From Neisseriaceae bacterium ESL0693 (lineage in GTDB: Bacteria > Pseudomonadota > Gammaproteobacteria > Burkholderiales > Neisseriaceae), in NCBI GenBank assembly GCA_029433475.1, contig JAQTIE010000001.1, positions 94,379-158,378 of the forward strand: a stretch of 64,000 nucleotides of DNA, read 5' to 3'. Position 1 is the stretch's first letter. The number at the start of each line of letters is the position of its first letter. The translations under genes were made by a program, and so were the position numbers. The notes beneath the pieces were generated by a model. That model was given only the letters and a program-made list of their open reading frames with translations, searched no databases and was not told the DNA's origin. Below, in pieces: positions 47,969 to 58,517 of the stretch.

Positions 47969-48715
47969 ATGTCTCAAGTTACTATGCGTCAGATGCTGGA
48001 AGCTGGCGTACACTTTGGTCACCAAACCCGTTACTGGAACCCGAAAATGGCTGAATACATTTTCGGTGCCCGTAACAAGATTCATATCATCAATCTGGAA
48101 AAAACCTTACCCTTATTTATTGAAGCACAAGACGTTGTTCGACGTCTGGTCGCCAATAAAGGCACGGTATTGTTTGTCGGCACCAAACGTCAGGCTCGTG
48201 ACATCATTAAAGAAGAAGCCAGCCGCGCCGGTGCGCCTTATGTGGATCACCGCTGGTTGGGCGGTATGCTGACCAACTACAAAACCGTGAAGCAATCCAT
48301 TAAACGTCTGGAAGAAAAAACAGCTGCGTTGGAAAATGCTACTGAAGCCGGTTACAGCAAAAAAGAAATTCTGGAAATGCAGCGCGAAGTAGCCAAACTG
48401 GAGCGCTCTTTGGGTGGTATCAAAGACATGAAAGGCTTACCGGATGCGATTTTCGTGATCGATACCGGTTATCAGAAAGGTACTTTGGTTGAAGCAGCTA
48501 AGCTGGGCATTCCGGTGATTGCCGTGGTAGACACCAATAACAGTGCTGATGGTGTTAAACACGTCATTCCGGGTAATGACGACTCTGCCAAGGCCATTCG
48601 TCTGTATTGTCGTGGTATCGCCGATGCCGTGCTGGAAGGTAAAGCACAGTCATTACAGGAAGTGGTACAGGCAGCTCAGGCAGCTGAAGAAAAACAAGCT
48701 CAGCCTGCTGAATAA
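47969..48715 (+). CDS. rpsB: 30S ribosomal protein S2
   Basis: 248 residues from ATG 47969 with aaggaa upstream; the frame extends to 47927 but the family starts [20 protein letters not shown]. Further landmarks: [62 protein letters not shown] and [21 protein letters not shown] component of the small subunit, near S1 binding. First gene of the conserved translation cluster. Confidence 0.98.
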   Translation: MSQVTMRQMLEAGVHFGHQTRYWNPKMAEYIFGARNKIHIINLEKTLPLFIEAQDVVRRLVANKGTVLFVGTKRQARDIIKEEASRAGAPYVDHRWLGGMLTNYKTVKQSIKRLEEKTAALENATEAGYSKKEILEMQREVAKLERSLGGIKDMKGLPDAIFVIDTGYQKGTLVEAAKLGIPVIAVVDTNNSADGVKHVIPGNDDSAKAIRLYCRGIADAVLEGKAQSLQEVVQAAQAAEEKQAQPAE

Positions 48716-48733
48716 GTCATCGTCATGATGCAA

Positions 48734-48758
48734 AAGGGGCGATAAAGCCCCTTTTTTT
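48734..48758 (+). terminator. Intercistronic terminator/attenuator between rpsB and tsf
   Basis: Stem aaggggc / gccccttt with a 6-base loop and a run of T. It follows rpsB by about 18 bp and precedes tsf by about 60 bp. Partial termination here would set the S2 to EF-Ts ratio, as known in other proteobacteria. Confidence 0.85.
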
Positions 48759-48821
48759 GAAATAAATGCCAGTCGGCCTGGCCGGCTGAATATGATTATC
48801 AGTTATCTTTAAGGAGCAGAC

Positions 48822-49694
48822 ATGGCTGCAATTACTGCAAAAATGGTTGGCGATTTACGTGCGGCAACAGGGCTGGGTATGATGGAATGTAAAAAAGCCT
48901 TGGTTGAAGCAGAAGGCAATATGGAAAAAGCAGAAGAAATTCTGCGGATTAAATCAGGTGCAAAAGCCGGCAAACTGGCCGGTCGTACTGCGGCTGAAGG
49001 TGTTGTGGCTGAATATCTGCAAGGCAAAGTAGGTGCTTTGGTTGAAATTAATTGTGAAACCGATTTTGTCGCCAAAGACACCAGTTTTCTGGCCTTTGCT
49101 GATGCAGTGGCTAAAGCCGTGGCCGTGCATAATCCTGCCTCTTTGGAAGCACTGGCAGATGCCCAAACCGATGATGGTTCAACCGTAGAAGAAGCACGTA
49201 AAGCGGTTATTGCCAAACTGGGTGAAAATATTACTGTGCGCCGTTTTGAACGGATTGAAACAGAAAATGATCTGACCACTTATATGCACGGTAAAAAAAT
49301 TGGTGTACTGGTTGAATATACCGGCGGTGATACTCAGGCATTGCGTCAGGTAGCCATGCATATTGCCGCCTCTAAACCGCAATGTGTTTCTGCTGAGGAA
49401 GTGGATCCGCAATTGATTGCCAAAGAACGCCATATTTATGAAGAGCAGGCGGCTACTTCCGGCAAACCGGCCAATATTATTGAAAAAATGGTTGAAGGCC
49501 GCGTTCATAAGTTTTTAGCCGAAGTTACCCTGTTAGGACAGCAATTTGTCATCAATCCCGATCAGACGGTAGAAAAATTTCTGAAAGAAAATAATGCATC
49601 GGTAAGCCGTTTTGTTGCTTTCCATGTAGGTGAAGGCATTGAAAAGAAAGAAGTAGACTACGCTGCTGAAGTGGCTGCTGCGTCTAAAGTCTAA
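48822..49694 (+). CDS. tsf: Elongation factor Ts
   Basis: 290 residues. Nucleotide exchange factor for EF-Tu. N-terminal UBA-like domain [20 protein letters not shown] followed by [20 protein letters not shown]. The EF-Tu contact core is [15 protein letters not shown], and the C-terminal modules include [20 protein letters not shown] and [20 protein letters not shown]. Length is typical. AAGGAG lies 7 bases before the ATG. Confidence 0.98.
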   Translation: MAAITAKMVGDLRAATGLGMMECKKALVEAEGNMEKAEEILRIKSGAKAGKLAGRTAAEGVVAEYLQGKVGALVEINCETDFVAKDTSFLAFADAVAKAVAVHNPASLEALADAQTDDGSTVEEARKAVIAKLGENITVRRFERIETENDLTTYMHGKKIGVLVEYTGGDTQALRQVAMHIAASKPQCVSAEEVDPQLIAKERHIYEEQAATSGKPANIIEKMVEGRVHKFLAEVTLLGQQFVINPDQTVEKFLKENNASVSRFVAFHVGEGIEKKEVDYAAEVAAASKV

Positions 49695-49711
49695 GGCCAT
49701 AAATAGCATGG

Positions 49712-49752
49712 GCACTCTGGATTCAGTCAACTGAATCAGGGTGCTTTTTTTT
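49712..49752 (+). terminator. Rho-independent terminator after tsf
   Basis: Stem gcactctggattcag / ctgaatcagggtgc with a 4-base loop (one mismatch/bulge), followed by eight T. Confidence 0.92.
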
Positions 49753-49854
49753 GAGTTATTTTCATTGATAGCTGAAAAAAGCGCACCTTTACTGAGTAGA
49801 AAAAGCGGGTTTTAAACCGGAATAACGGTTAAATAACATTTTAAATGGGTCATC

Positions 49855-50577
49855 ATGATGGATAAACAAGTGAAATATAAACGGGTATTATTAAAATTAT
49901 CAGGCGAATCTCTGATGGGCGAAGATGCCTTCGGTATTAATCGCGATACGATTATGCAGATCACGGCGCAGATCAAAGAAATTGTAGAAATGGGTATTGA
50001 AGTTGCCATTGTCATTGGTGGAGGAAATATCTTCCGTGGTATGGCACAGTCTGCCAAAGGCATGGAGCGAGCCACTGCGGATTATATGGGCATGATGGCT
50101 ACCGTCATGAATGCGCTGGCGCTGAAAGAAGCGTTTGAAAGTCAGGGCGTCAAAGCACGCGTACAATCGGCACTGAGTATGCAGCAAGTGGCTGAAACCT
50201 ATGCACGTCCTAAAGCCATTCAATATCTGGAAGAAGGTAAAGTAGTGATTTTCGCGGCCGGTACCGGCAATCCTTTTTTTACTACCGATACCGCAGCCAG
50301 TTTGCGTGGCGTAGAGATGAATTGTGATATTATGCTGAAAGCCACCAATGTTGATGGTGTTTATACGGCTGACCCGAAAAAATACCCTGATGCCACCCGT
50401 TATCAAGAGATTACTTTTGATGACGCTATTCATCAGAATCTCAAAGTGATGGATGCCACAGCTTTTGCCTTGTGTCGTGAACAGAAATTGAATATCGTGG
50501 TTTTCGGTATCTTTAAACCGGGCGCATTAAAACGTGTGGTCATGGGTGAGGACGAAGGCACTTTGGTGCATGTATAA
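49855..50577 (+). CDS. pyrH: UMP kinase
   Basis: 240 residues. It phosphorylates UMP to UDP in pyrimidine metabolism; hexameric, amino acid kinase fold. Motifs: [75 protein letters not shown] and [20 protein letters not shown]. Two ATG codons in tandem leave one residue ambiguous. Upstream of frr as in most bacteria. Confidence 0.97.
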   Translation: MMDKQVKYKRVLLKLSGESLMGEDAFGINRDTIMQITAQIKEIVEMGIEVAIVIGGGNIFRGMAQSAKGMERATADYMGMMATVMNALALKEAFESQGVKARVQSALSMQQVAETYARPKAIQYLEEGKVVIFAAGTGNPFFTTDTAASLRGVEMNCDIMLKATNVDGVYTADPKKYPDATRYQEITFDDAIHQNLKVMDATAFALCREQKLNIVVFGIFKPGALKRVVMGEDEGTLVHV

Positions 50578-50696
50578 GATAGATTAACCAATACTTGTGA
50601 GAGTACAGGGTATTGCGGTAGTATGCACATTTGCTGATTTGAAACTATGTTTATGGAATATTCATTTGCATAGATATTACGGAGACAAGAAATTTT

Positions 50697-51254
50697 ATGA
50701 TTAACGAGATTCAAAAAACCGCTGAAGATAAAATGCAGAAGTCTATCGAGGTATTGCGTGATAACTTGTCCAAGGTACGTACCGGACGAGCCCACACGGG
50801 GTTACTGGATCAGGTTGAAGTAGAATATTATGGTAGTCCCGTATCAATCAGCCAGGTAGCCAATATCACTTTGATTGACGCCCGTACTATCGGTGTCAAA
50901 CCTTATGAAAGCAAAATGGCCGCCGTGATTGAAAAAGCCATCCGCAATTCAAATCTGGGTTTGAATCCGGCAGCCATGGGCGATCTTATCCGCGTACCCA
51001 TGCCAATGTTAACTGAAGAGCGGCGTAAAGACTTAATTAAAGTCGTACGTGCAGATGCAGAAGACGGACGCGTTGCCGTACGTAATGTGCGTCGTGATGC
51101 CAATAATGATTTAAAACGATTACTTAAAGATAAAGACATCAGTGAGGATGATGCACGCCGTGCAGAAGACAATATCCAGAAACTGACTGATAAATATATT
51201 GCTGAAATTGATAAAATCTTATCGGTGAAAGAGGCTGATTTACTGGCCATCTGA
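50697..51254 (+). CDS. frr: Ribosome recycling factor
   Basis: 185 residues. With EF-G it splits post-termination ribosomes. Two-domain, tRNA-like shape: [80 protein letters not shown] and [20 protein letters not shown]. Length typical. GGAGAC precedes the ATG. Confidence 0.98.
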   Translation: MINEIQKTAEDKMQKSIEVLRDNLSKVRTGRAHTGLLDQVEVEYYGSPVSISQVANITLIDARTIGVKPYESKMAAVIEKAIRNSNLGLNPAAMGDLIRVPMPMLTEERRKDLIKVVRADAEDGRVAVRNVRRDANNDLKRLLKDKDISEDDARRAEDNIQKLTDKYIAEIDKILSVKEADLLAI

Positions 51255-51287
51255 TAACCGTCAGCATATTGCATAAAGGGATGTATT

Positions 51288-52034
51288 TTGAGGAGCAGCA
51301 CCCAGGCAGTACCCGAACATACGACGATCCCCCGTCATATCGCCATTATTATGGATGGCAATGGCCGCTGGGCTAAAAAAAGACTGTTGCCACGTGTGAT
51401 GGGGCATAAAAAGGGATTGGAAACACTGGAAGCCTTAACCGCTTCCTGTGTACGATTGGGCGTCGAATATCTAACCGTATTTGCCTTTTCAACCGAAAAC
51501 TGGCGCCGTCCTGTAGATGAAGTGGGTTTTTTAATGAATCTGTTTTTGCAGTCTTTGCAAAAACGTGTTGATAAGCTGCATAAAAATAATCTGCGATTGA
51601 AAGTCATCGGTGATCGCAGTCGTTTTGCACCTGAAATTATTGCAGGCATCAGCCATGCCGAGACATTAACTGCCGCCAATACAGGGCTGACCCTAACCAT
51701 TGCCGCTGATTATGGCGGCCGCTGGGATATCTTGCAGGCTGTCAATCAGGCCATTGCCGCGGGTGCCCGTGAAATTACTGAAGCATCTGTGTTACCTTAT
51801 CTGTCTTTAGGTGCGGCTCCAGAGCCTGATCTGTTTATCCGAACCGGCGGAGAAACACGCATCAGTAATTTTCTGTTATGGCAATTGGCTTATACAGAAT
51901 TGTATTTTACCGATAAACTGTGGCCGGATTTTGGTGAACCTGAATTAATGCAGGCCATACAGTCATACCAGACACGTGAGCGGCGCTTTGGCCGAACTTC
52001 AGAACAACTTCCTGCCGAGCAACAACGCTCCTGA
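51288..52034 (+). CDS. uppS: Undecaprenyl diphosphate synthase
   Basis: 248 residues with a probable TTG start at 51288 (aaggga about 8 bases upstream); no ATG or GTG precedes the conserved region. It builds C55 undecaprenyl diphosphate, the lipid carrier for peptidoglycan and O-glycans. Motifs: PRHIAIIMDGNGRWAKKRLL with catalytic Asp, VMGHKKGLETLEAL, EYLTVFAFSTENWRRP, AADYGGRWDIL and DLFIRTGGETRISNFLLWQL. Followed with a 4-base gap by cdsA. Confidence 0.96.
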   Translation: MRSSTQAVPEHTTIPRHIAIIMDGNGRWAKKRLLPRVMGHKKGLETLEALTASCVRLGVEYLTVFAFSTENWRRPVDEVGFLMNLFLQSLQKRVDKLHKNNLRLKVIGDRSRFAPEIIAGISHAETLTAANTGLTLTIAADYGGRWDILQAVNQAIAAGAREITEASVLPYLSLGAAPEPDLFIRTGGETRISNFLLWQLAYTELYFTDKLWPDFGEPELMQAIQSYQTRERRFGRTSEQLPAEQQRS

Positions 52035-52038
52035 TATT

Positions 52039-52944
52039 ATGTTAAAACAACGTATTCTTACTGCATTGGTTTTATTGCCCCTCATGCTTGGCATGCTGTT
52101 TTTTGCCAGTGCTCCTGTGTGGGCTGTTTTTACCGGCATCATTGCCTTACTGGGCTTGTGGGAATATGGTCGTTTGTGTCAGCTGAGTAAACCACAACAC
52201 ATATGTTATCTGACCATCAGTTTCATATTCGGCTTATGGTTGTATTTATTTGGTTTTACTGTTGTTCCCGATCAGCTGATATATAAGCCAGGATTTTACT
52301 TACTGATCCTGTTGATGTTTCTTGCGGTTGTTGTGCCCGTATTCTGGTTTCTGATTGTGCCTTTGTGGTTGAAAAATAAATGGAAACTACATCCCAATCT
52401 ATTGGGGATGGCGGTTGGCTGGTTGTTAATCCTGCCATTCTGGCTGGCTTTGGTTGAATTTGGTCCCGGACCATTCTATACAACCGTACCTGTAGCCAAA
52501 CGGTTAGATCTTGTCAGTCAGTTATTGATTATGATGTCTATTGTTTGGATTGCAGACATATCGGCTTACTTTATTGGCCGTGCCATAGGTAAACACAAAC
52601 TGGCACCGGTGATCAGTCCGAATAAAAGCTGGGAAGGCGCTATTGGTGCCATGGTCTGCACTTCCCTCTATATCGGTATTTTATCATTTGTACTGAAGCA
52701 ACCTTGGCTCTATGGCATGGTGTTTGCCATGCTGACCCTCATCTTAACCATAGTCAGCATACTTGGCGATCTATTGGAAAGCTGGCTGAAACGTGCTGTT
52801 GGCATGAAAGACAGCAGTGCCTTATTGCCTGGCCATGGCGGCATACTTGATCGGATTGATTCATTATTAGCGGTGCTGGGTGTAGGTCTGGCACTATACT
52901 GTATAATGCTTGCCTTAATACCCTATATCAGCGGGTTGCAATGA
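52039..52944 (+). CDS. cdsA: Phosphatidate cytidylyltransferase
   Basis: 301 residues from ATG 52039; the frame extends upstream into uppS but MLKQRILTALVLLPLMLGML is the family start. About eight transmembrane helices. It makes CDP-diacylglycerol for phospholipid synthesis. Signature near the C-terminus: ISPNKSWEGAIGAMVCTSLY, then GDLLESWLKRAVGMKDSSAL and LPGHGGILDRIDSLL. Inner membrane. Probably cotranscribed with uppS. Confidence 0.96.
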   Translation: MLKQRILTALVLLPLMLGMLFFASAPVWAVFTGIIALLGLWEYGRLCQLSKPQHICYLTISFIFGLWLYLFGFTVVPDQLIYKPGFYLLILLMFLAVVVPVFWFLIVPLWLKNKWKLHPNLLGMAVGWLLILPFWLALVEFGPGPFYTTVPVAKRLDLVSQLLIMMSIVWIADISAYFIGRAIGKHKLAPVISPNKSWEGAIGAMVCTSLYIGILSFVLKQPWLYGMVFAMLTLILTIVSILGDLLESWLKRAVGMKDSSALLPGHGGILDRIDSLLAVLGVGLALYCIMLALIPYISGLQ

Positions 52945-53563
52945 GTAAAACACCCCACCAATCCGAATAATTTTAAATAGTGGCAGGTTAAGTGAAATTA
53001 TCGATTCGGAGGAATAGGTGGCCGAATCATCAAACCTACATTAATACCAATGACGAAGTTCGATCAAACACATCATCACTCTTTGGCTAACCAGGTACAA
53101 TTTTCTGTTACCTTCAGATAGCGTATCTAAATAACCTGATCTGATATTTGAACAATACTTATTTTAGTGGTTGCAGACATATAATTAATGACGCAGGATT
53201 TTAATCCTGTCTCATCTTCAGCAAATATCTGTTATCAAGCTGGCTAAGTCAGTGGCTCATGTGAAAAACAATAAAGGTCGATGGCTACCCAAACAGAGGC
53301 ATACGAAACCAAGTGTTTATTAGCTGTTCTATTGATAGAAAAATATAAATTCACTCTTTTGATCATGACGAAAAAGCATAAAAGCCATAAATGATGCTAT
53401 TATTTATACTTCTGTTTATGTCTTCGGCATTTGATAATGATGCATAGTCTGATATATTCTGACCGTGGCAGAACAGTGGATTGGCTTGATGTATTGTTGG
53501 TACTGCTGAATAGATTCCGGGTGCCGCTATTTCCAATTATTCTTATGTAGAAGGTATTTTCTG
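52945..53563. other. 619-bp gap in an otherwise compact biosynthetic cluster
   Basis: In relatives cdsA and dxr are usually close together. Here 619 bp intervene with no recognisable gene. Short open stretches (near 53050-53130 and 53443-53549) have no convincing start signals and resemble no family I know. It may be the eroded scar of an inserted gene or mobile element. The dxr promoter must lie within it. Confidence 0.5.
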
Positions 53564-54763
53564 ATGGGGCAGTACACCACCGCCATTACAGTTTTGGGTG
53601 CAACCGGCAGTATTGGTCTTAATACCTTGGATGTCATTCGGCGCCATCCGGAAGAATTTTCTGTTTTTGCGCTGACTGCCCATCGGCAAATTGATAAGCT
53701 GGCTCAGCTGTGTCAGCAATTCATGCCGCAATATGCCGTTGTGGCCGATGAAATCGCAGCACGTCAATTACAGCAACAGCTACAGCATCTTCAGGTCACT
53801 CGGACTCAGGTATTGTTTGGGCAAGAGGCATTATGTGAGGTATCACAGGCAAGTGAGGTGGATGGCGTTATGGTGGCCATTGTTGGTGCTGCGGCGCTAT
53901 TACCCGCCTTATCCGCTGCCAAAGCCGGAAAAACCATTTATCTGGCCAATAAAGAAACATTGGTCATGGCTGGTGCCTTGTTTATGCAAACTATTCAGCA
54001 ATCTGGTGCGCGATTATTACCGGTGGACAGTGAACATAATGCCATCTTTCAGACACTACCTGAAAATTATAACGGCCAACTGAATGAGGCTGGTGTGGCT
54101 TCGCTGATTTTAACTGCTTCAGGAGGCCCCTTTCTACACACTCCTGTGGCGGATTTTGCCGCCATCACTCCGGAACAGGCCATCAAGCACCCCAACTGGC
54201 ACATGGGACAGAAAATTTCAGTAGACTCTGCCAGTATGATGAATAAGGGATTGGAATTGATTGAGGCTCATTGGCTGTTTAATGCGCCGGCAAATCAACT
54301 TGAAGTCATTATCCATCCGCAGAGCATTATTCACAGTATGGTACGTTATATTGATGGTTCCGTACTGGCGCAATTGGGCGAAGCCGATATGCGCATTCCA
54401 ATTGCCTATTGCATGGGTTTAAGACACAGAATGCATTCCGGTGCAGAACCACTGGATTTTACCGCCAATCCGCAATTAACGTTTTTACCACCGGATTTTG
54501 AGCGGTTTCCCTGTCTGAAGCTGGCTTATGATGTGTTACACAGTGATAATAATGCAGCTTCGTGTATACTGAATGCTGCCAATGAGGTGGCCGTAGCGGC
54601 CTTTTTGAATCATCAGCTGCGTTTTACCGATTTATCCGTATTGGTAGATTTCTGTCTGCAAAAACTAAGTCAGCAACAAGCAGCGAGTATAGACGAATTG
54701 ATGCAATTAGATGCTCGTGTGCGTACAATAGCGCAAGAGTGGATCAATAAACAGGTGAATTAA
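53564..54763 (+). CDS. dxr: 1-deoxy-D-xylulose-5-phosphate reductoisomerase
   Basis: 399 residues. Second step of the MEP isoprenoid pathway. NADPH-binding TVLGATGSIGLNTLDVIRRH, NKETLVMAG, the metal/substrate site LPVDSEHNAIFQTLP, the loop ILTASGGPFL, HPNWHMGQKISVDSASMMNK, GLELIEAHWLF, and EVIIHPQSIIHSMVRYIDGS. Full length. agaaggtatttt lies upstream of the ATG. Supplies precursors for UppS encoded nearby. Confidence 0.97.
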   Translation: MGQYTTAITVLGATGSIGLNTLDVIRRHPEEFSVFALTAHRQIDKLAQLCQQFMPQYAVVADEIAARQLQQQLQHLQVTRTQVLFGQEALCEVSQASEVDGVMVAIVGAAALLPALSAAKAGKTIYLANKETLVMAGALFMQTIQQSGARLLPVDSEHNAIFQTLPENYNGQLNEAGVASLILTASGGPFLHTPVADFAAITPEQAIKHPNWHMGQKISVDSASMMNKGLELIEAHWLFNAPANQLEVIIHPQSIIHSMVRYIDGSVLAQLGEADMRIPIAYCMGLRHRMHSGAEPLDFTANPQLTFLPPDFERFPCLKLAYDVLHSDNNAASCILNAANEVAVAAFLNHQLRFTDLSVLVDFCLQKLSQQQAASIDELMQLDARVRTIAQEWINKQVN

Positions 54764-54779
54764 TAAAGATGGATAGCCC

Positions 54780-56117
54780 ATGTTAACGGTGATTGCATTT
54801 ATTGTTGCGATTGTCGTATTAGTCAGCCTGCATGAATTAGGTCATCTGGTGGTGGCACGTTTATGCGGGGTCAAAGTGCTGCGATTTAGTATCGGCTTTG
54901 GTAAACCTTTTGCCTGCATCAGGCGAGGTGGCATTGAATGGTGTCTGGCGCCGATACCTTTAGGCGGCTATGTCAGAATGGTCGATACCCGCGAAGGCGA
55001 AGTAAATGATGCCGATTTACCTTATGCATTTGATCAGCAACACCCATTAAAACGCATTGCCATTGTATTGGCCGGGCCGATAACCAATCTGATTCTGGCG
55101 GTATTATTGTATGCATTAAGTTTTAATATTGGTGGTATCACACAAATCAAGCCTTGGATAGGCACGGTAGAATCTGGCAGTATCGCAGCCAATGCCGGTT
55201 TTCAGCCAGAAGATCAGATCATCAGCGTCAATAATCAGACCGTTTCAGACTGGATGGATGCACAGACCAAAATCATGATGGGTCTGGATAATGGTATTGT
55301 CCGGGTGAGTGTTATTGATCAGCACCAACATCCTGTTGTCCGCCAGTTTGATATAGCCAATACCCAAGCCGCTGATGATGTTGCAAAAAGCGGTTATCTG
55401 GGTATGTTGCCTTTTAAAATGATTAACCGGATTGGTGTGGTGATGCCGGGTAGCATTGCCCAAGAGGCCGGACTACAGGTAGGTGATGTTTTATTGTCCG
55501 TTAATGGCATGGCACTGTCAGACTGGTCACACTGGGTTGAATTGATCCGAGCTAAGGCGGGTGAGAAACTGGTGATTCAGTATCGGCGCGCCGATCAGAT
55601 TCTGACCACCAGTTTGCGCCCCGAATCCATCATAGAGCATGGAGTAATCATTGGCCGTGTCGGCATAGGCGCCATGCGAGACACGCAATGGGATGAAAAA
55701 GTCAGTCAGCACATTCAGCCGAATCTGGCCGATTCATTCAAATTAGCCATGAAGCGGACATGGGACTATATCGCACTGACAGTGTCTTTTCTGGGAAAAC
55801 TCATTACCGGTCAGGCATCTTTGCATTATTTATCAGGACCATTAACCATTGCTGATGTTGCCGGTAAAACAGCAGCCATGGGCTGGCAGAGTTATACAGA
55901 GTTTCTGGCTTTGGTTAGTGTCAGTCTTGGCGTATTGAATTTATTACCAATTCCAGTGTTAGATGGTGGACATTTCCTGTATTATGCCATCGAATGGCTA
56001 CGTGGCCGGCCTTTAAATCTGCGAACCCAGCAATTGGGTGTGCGCTTTGGTCTGGCCATCATGCTTATGTTGATGCTGGTCGCTTTTTTTAATGATATTA
56101 CCCGTTTGTTTGGATGA
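54780..56117 (+). CDS. rseP: RseP site-2 zinc metalloprotease
   Basis: 445 residues. Intramembrane protease of the sigma-E type envelope stress response. Zinc site VSLHELGHLVVARLCGV (HExxH) in the first transmembrane helix; third zinc ligand in LPIPVLDGGHFLYYAIEWLR near the end. Two PDZ domains occupy about residues 115-290 (GTVESGSIAANAGFQPEDQI and GVVMPGSIAQEAGLQVGDVL). Four membrane helices. Immediately upstream of bamA (3-bp gap), the usual order. Confidence 0.97.
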   Translation: MLTVIAFIVAIVVLVSLHELGHLVVARLCGVKVLRFSIGFGKPFACIRRGGIEWCLAPIPLGGYVRMVDTREGEVNDADLPYAFDQQHPLKRIAIVLAGPITNLILAVLLYALSFNIGGITQIKPWIGTVESGSIAANAGFQPEDQIISVNNQTVSDWMDAQTKIMMGLDNGIVRVSVIDQHQHPVVRQFDIANTQAADDVAKSGYLGMLPFKMINRIGVVMPGSIAQEAGLQVGDVLLSVNGMALSDWSHWVELIRAKAGEKLVIQYRRADQILTTSLRPESIIEHGVIIGRVGIGAMRDTQWDEKVSQHIQPNLADSFKLAMKRTWDYIALTVSFLGKLITGQASLHYLSGPLTIADVAGKTAAMGWQSYTEFLALVSVSLGVLNLLPIPVLDGGHFLYYAIEWLRGRPLNLRTQQLGVRFGLAIMLMLMLVAFFNDITRLFG

Positions 56118-56120
56118 ATA

Positions 56121-58493
56121 ATGAGATTAAAACAGATTACCGTCAGTTTGATGACTTTAGGACTGTCTTCACTCGCTTTGGCGGCGCAACCATTTACCAT
56201 TAAAGACATCCGGGTGGAAGGGTTGCAACGCACCGCACCCGCCACCGTATTTAGTTATTTACCCGTTAAAATTGGCGATACTTTTACCGATACTGAAGGT
56301 GAAGACATCATTAAAAGACTGTATGCCACCGGTTTTTTCGATGATGTTCGGGTAGAAACCACCGATAACCAGGTTTTACTGACTGTTGTAGAACGGCCTG
56401 TGATCAGTAGTTTCAATGTGACAGGTGGTAAAGCCATCAGTAATAATGATATTAAGAAAAATTTAAGTAATTTTGGTTTGGGGCAGTCGCGCCTGTTTAA
56501 TCCCGCCCTCATGAATCAGGCCATTATGGGTTTACGTGATGCCTATCATGAAAAAGGTAAAGAGGCGGTCAAAATCACCCCTAGCATCACCCGTCTTGAG
56601 CGTAATCGTGTGGCTCTGGATCTGAAAATTGATGAAGGTGAAACCACTACCATCAAAAGCATCAGTTTCTCAGGCAATAAACACTTTTCTTCCCATACTC
56701 TGCGCAATCAGATGTCTTCAACCGAAAAAAGCTGGACCAGCTGGCTGACACGCAGCAACCGGTTTTCTTCTACCAAATTAAAACAAGATTTAGATAATCT
56801 GAATAATTTTTATCAGGATCGCGGTTATTTCGCCTTTCGCATCACCAATGTTGATGTCAAAGCCAATAATGATCAAACAGCTCAATCGATTAAAATTGAT
56901 GTTGATGAAGGTCAGCGCTATCGCTGGGGAAACATTACTATTGGCGGAGATAGCCGTGAAGTACCTTTAGAAGCCCTACAGAAACTGGTCAAAATCAAAC
57001 CGGGTAAATGGTATGACCGTTCACAGATGGTCGATTGTATCCGCACCATTCAGGATCGCATGGGTACTGCCGGTTATGCTTTCAGTCAGGTGGATGTAAG
57101 ACCTAATGTCAATGAAGCTACCCATCAGGTTGATTTTACCCTGACGGTCATTCCGGATCGTAAAGTATATGTGAATAAGATTAATATTACGGGAAATAAT
57201 AAAACCCGTGATGAGGTGTTGCGTCGTGAATTACGCCAGATGGAGCGTGCACCTTATGATCTGTCAAAAATCAATCGCTCTAAAGAACGTGTGCAGCAAC
57301 TGGGCTATTTTGATAATGCCAAAGTTGACTTACAACCTGTTGCAGGCACACCCGATCAGGTTGATCTGGATATGAGTGTTAAAGAGCGTAATACAGGCTC
57401 AATTAATGTGGGTGCCGGCTGGGCACAGGATGACGGTTTATTATTGTCAGCAGGGATAGCACAAGATAACTTGTTTGGTACCGGTAAATCAGCCAGCTTG
57501 CAATTATCACGTTCTAAAGTCAGCCAGGTAGCTGCATTATCATTCACCGATCCGTATTTCACCCCCGATGGCGTTAGCCTGGGTTATAACATGTATTACC
57601 GTGGTTATAATCCCAGTAAGTCCGACAGTAATCCGATGGACTATAAAACCACTACCATTGGTGGCGGTATGACTTTAGGCGTACCCATCACAGAATATGA
57701 TCGCGTTAATTTCGGTTTAGGGCTTGAGCACCTCAATGTCAAACTCTACAGTGATTATGCACCAGAACGTTACCGCGATTTCGTAGATAAATATGGTGAA
57801 AATAACTGGATTATTAAAGGCACCGTTGGCTGGGGACGTAATACCACCGACAGCGCCTTATGGCCAACGCGTGGTTATGTGATTAATGCGGGTGTAGACA
57901 GCGGTCTGCCCGGTGGTGATTTGCAGTACTATAGTTTAAGTCATGACCAGCGCTGGTATTTCCCGCTCAGCAAAAGTCTGACCCTGATGTTTTATGGCCA
58001 GTTAGGTTATGCCGATGGTTATGGTAAAACCAAAGAACTGCCATTTATGTATACGTTCAGCGGTGGTGGTCTCGGCTCGGTGCGCGGTTTTGAATCCGGC
58101 ACATTAGGGCCAAAATACTTTAATCAATACAGTGATCATTCGTATGACTCTGATGCCAGTAGTTATGGCGGTAATTATATTGCTTCCACTTCTGTTGAAC
58201 TGTTGTTCCCCTTCCCTGGTATCAAAGACCAGCACACCGTACGGTTAAGTACCTTTTTTGATGCAGGCAGTGTATGGGATAATAAAACCTATACTTATGA
58301 AAATACCAAAAATCCTTATGGCTCTACCACCCATAGATCTTCATTTAGCAGTGAATTCCGTTATTCCGCCGGTTTAGCCATTACTTGGTTATCTCCGATG
58401 GGACCACTGAAATTCAGTTATGCCTATCCGATGCATAAGAAATCAGAAGATCAGATCCAACGGTTCCAGTTCCAGCTGGGTACCACGTTCTAA
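56121..58493 (+). CDS. bamA: Outer membrane protein assembly factor BamA
   Basis: 790 residues. Signal peptide ending LALAAQ. Five POTRA domains occupy roughly residues 23-425 (FTIKDIRVEGLQRTAPATVF, GEDIIKRLYATGFFDDVRVE, and so on), then a 16-strand barrel. The lid/loop-6 motif GLGSVRGFESGTLGPKYF carries the invariant VRGF. The C-terminus FQFQLGTTF ends in aromatic Phe, the usual BAM signal. Inserts beta-barrels, including the YadA-type anchors encoded at the start of this window. Confidence 0.98.
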   Translation: MRLKQITVSLMTLGLSSLALAAQPFTIKDIRVEGLQRTAPATVFSYLPVKIGDTFTDTEGEDIIKRLYATGFFDDVRVETTDNQVLLTVVERPVISSFNVTGGKAISNNDIKKNLSNFGLGQSRLFNPALMNQAIMGLRDAYHEKGKEAVKITPSITRLERNRVALDLKIDEGETTTIKSISFSGNKHFSSHTLRNQMSSTEKSWTSWLTRSNRFSSTKLKQDLDNLNNFYQDRGYFAFRITNVDVKANNDQTAQSIKIDVDEGQRYRWGNITIGGDSREVPLEALQKLVKIKPGKWYDRSQMVDCIRTIQDRMGTAGYAFSQVDVRPNVNEATHQVDFTLTVIPDRKVYVNKINITGNNKTRDEVLRRELRQMERAPYDLSKINRSKERVQQLGYFDNAKVDLQPVAGTPDQVDLDMSVKERNTGSINVGAGWAQDDGLLLSAGIAQDNLFGTGKSASLQLSRSKVSQVAALSFTDPYFTPDGVSLGYNMYYRGYNPSKSDSNPMDYKTTTIGGGMTLGVPITEYDRVNFGLGLEHLNVKLYSDYAPERYRDFVDKYGENNWIIKGTVGWGRNTTDSALWPTRGYVINAGVDSGLPGGDLQYYSLSHDQRWYFPLSKSLTLMFYGQLGYADGYGKTKELPFMYTFSGGGLGSVRGFESGTLGPKYFNQYSDHSYDSDASSYGGNYIASTSVELLFPFPGIKDQHTVRLSTFFDAGSVWDNKTYTYENTKNPYGSTTHRSSFSSEFRYSAGLAITWLSPMGPLKFSYAYPMHKKSEDQIQRFQFQLGTTF

Positions 58494-58517
58494 TCAAGAC
58501 TTGATAAGGACAAACCT

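Noticed and set aside
53443..53549. Short open stretch before dxr (SDRGRTVDWLDVLLVLLNRF) as a transposase relic
   Set aside because: Too short, no matching motif order for a known transposase family, and no inverted repeats or target duplications seen.
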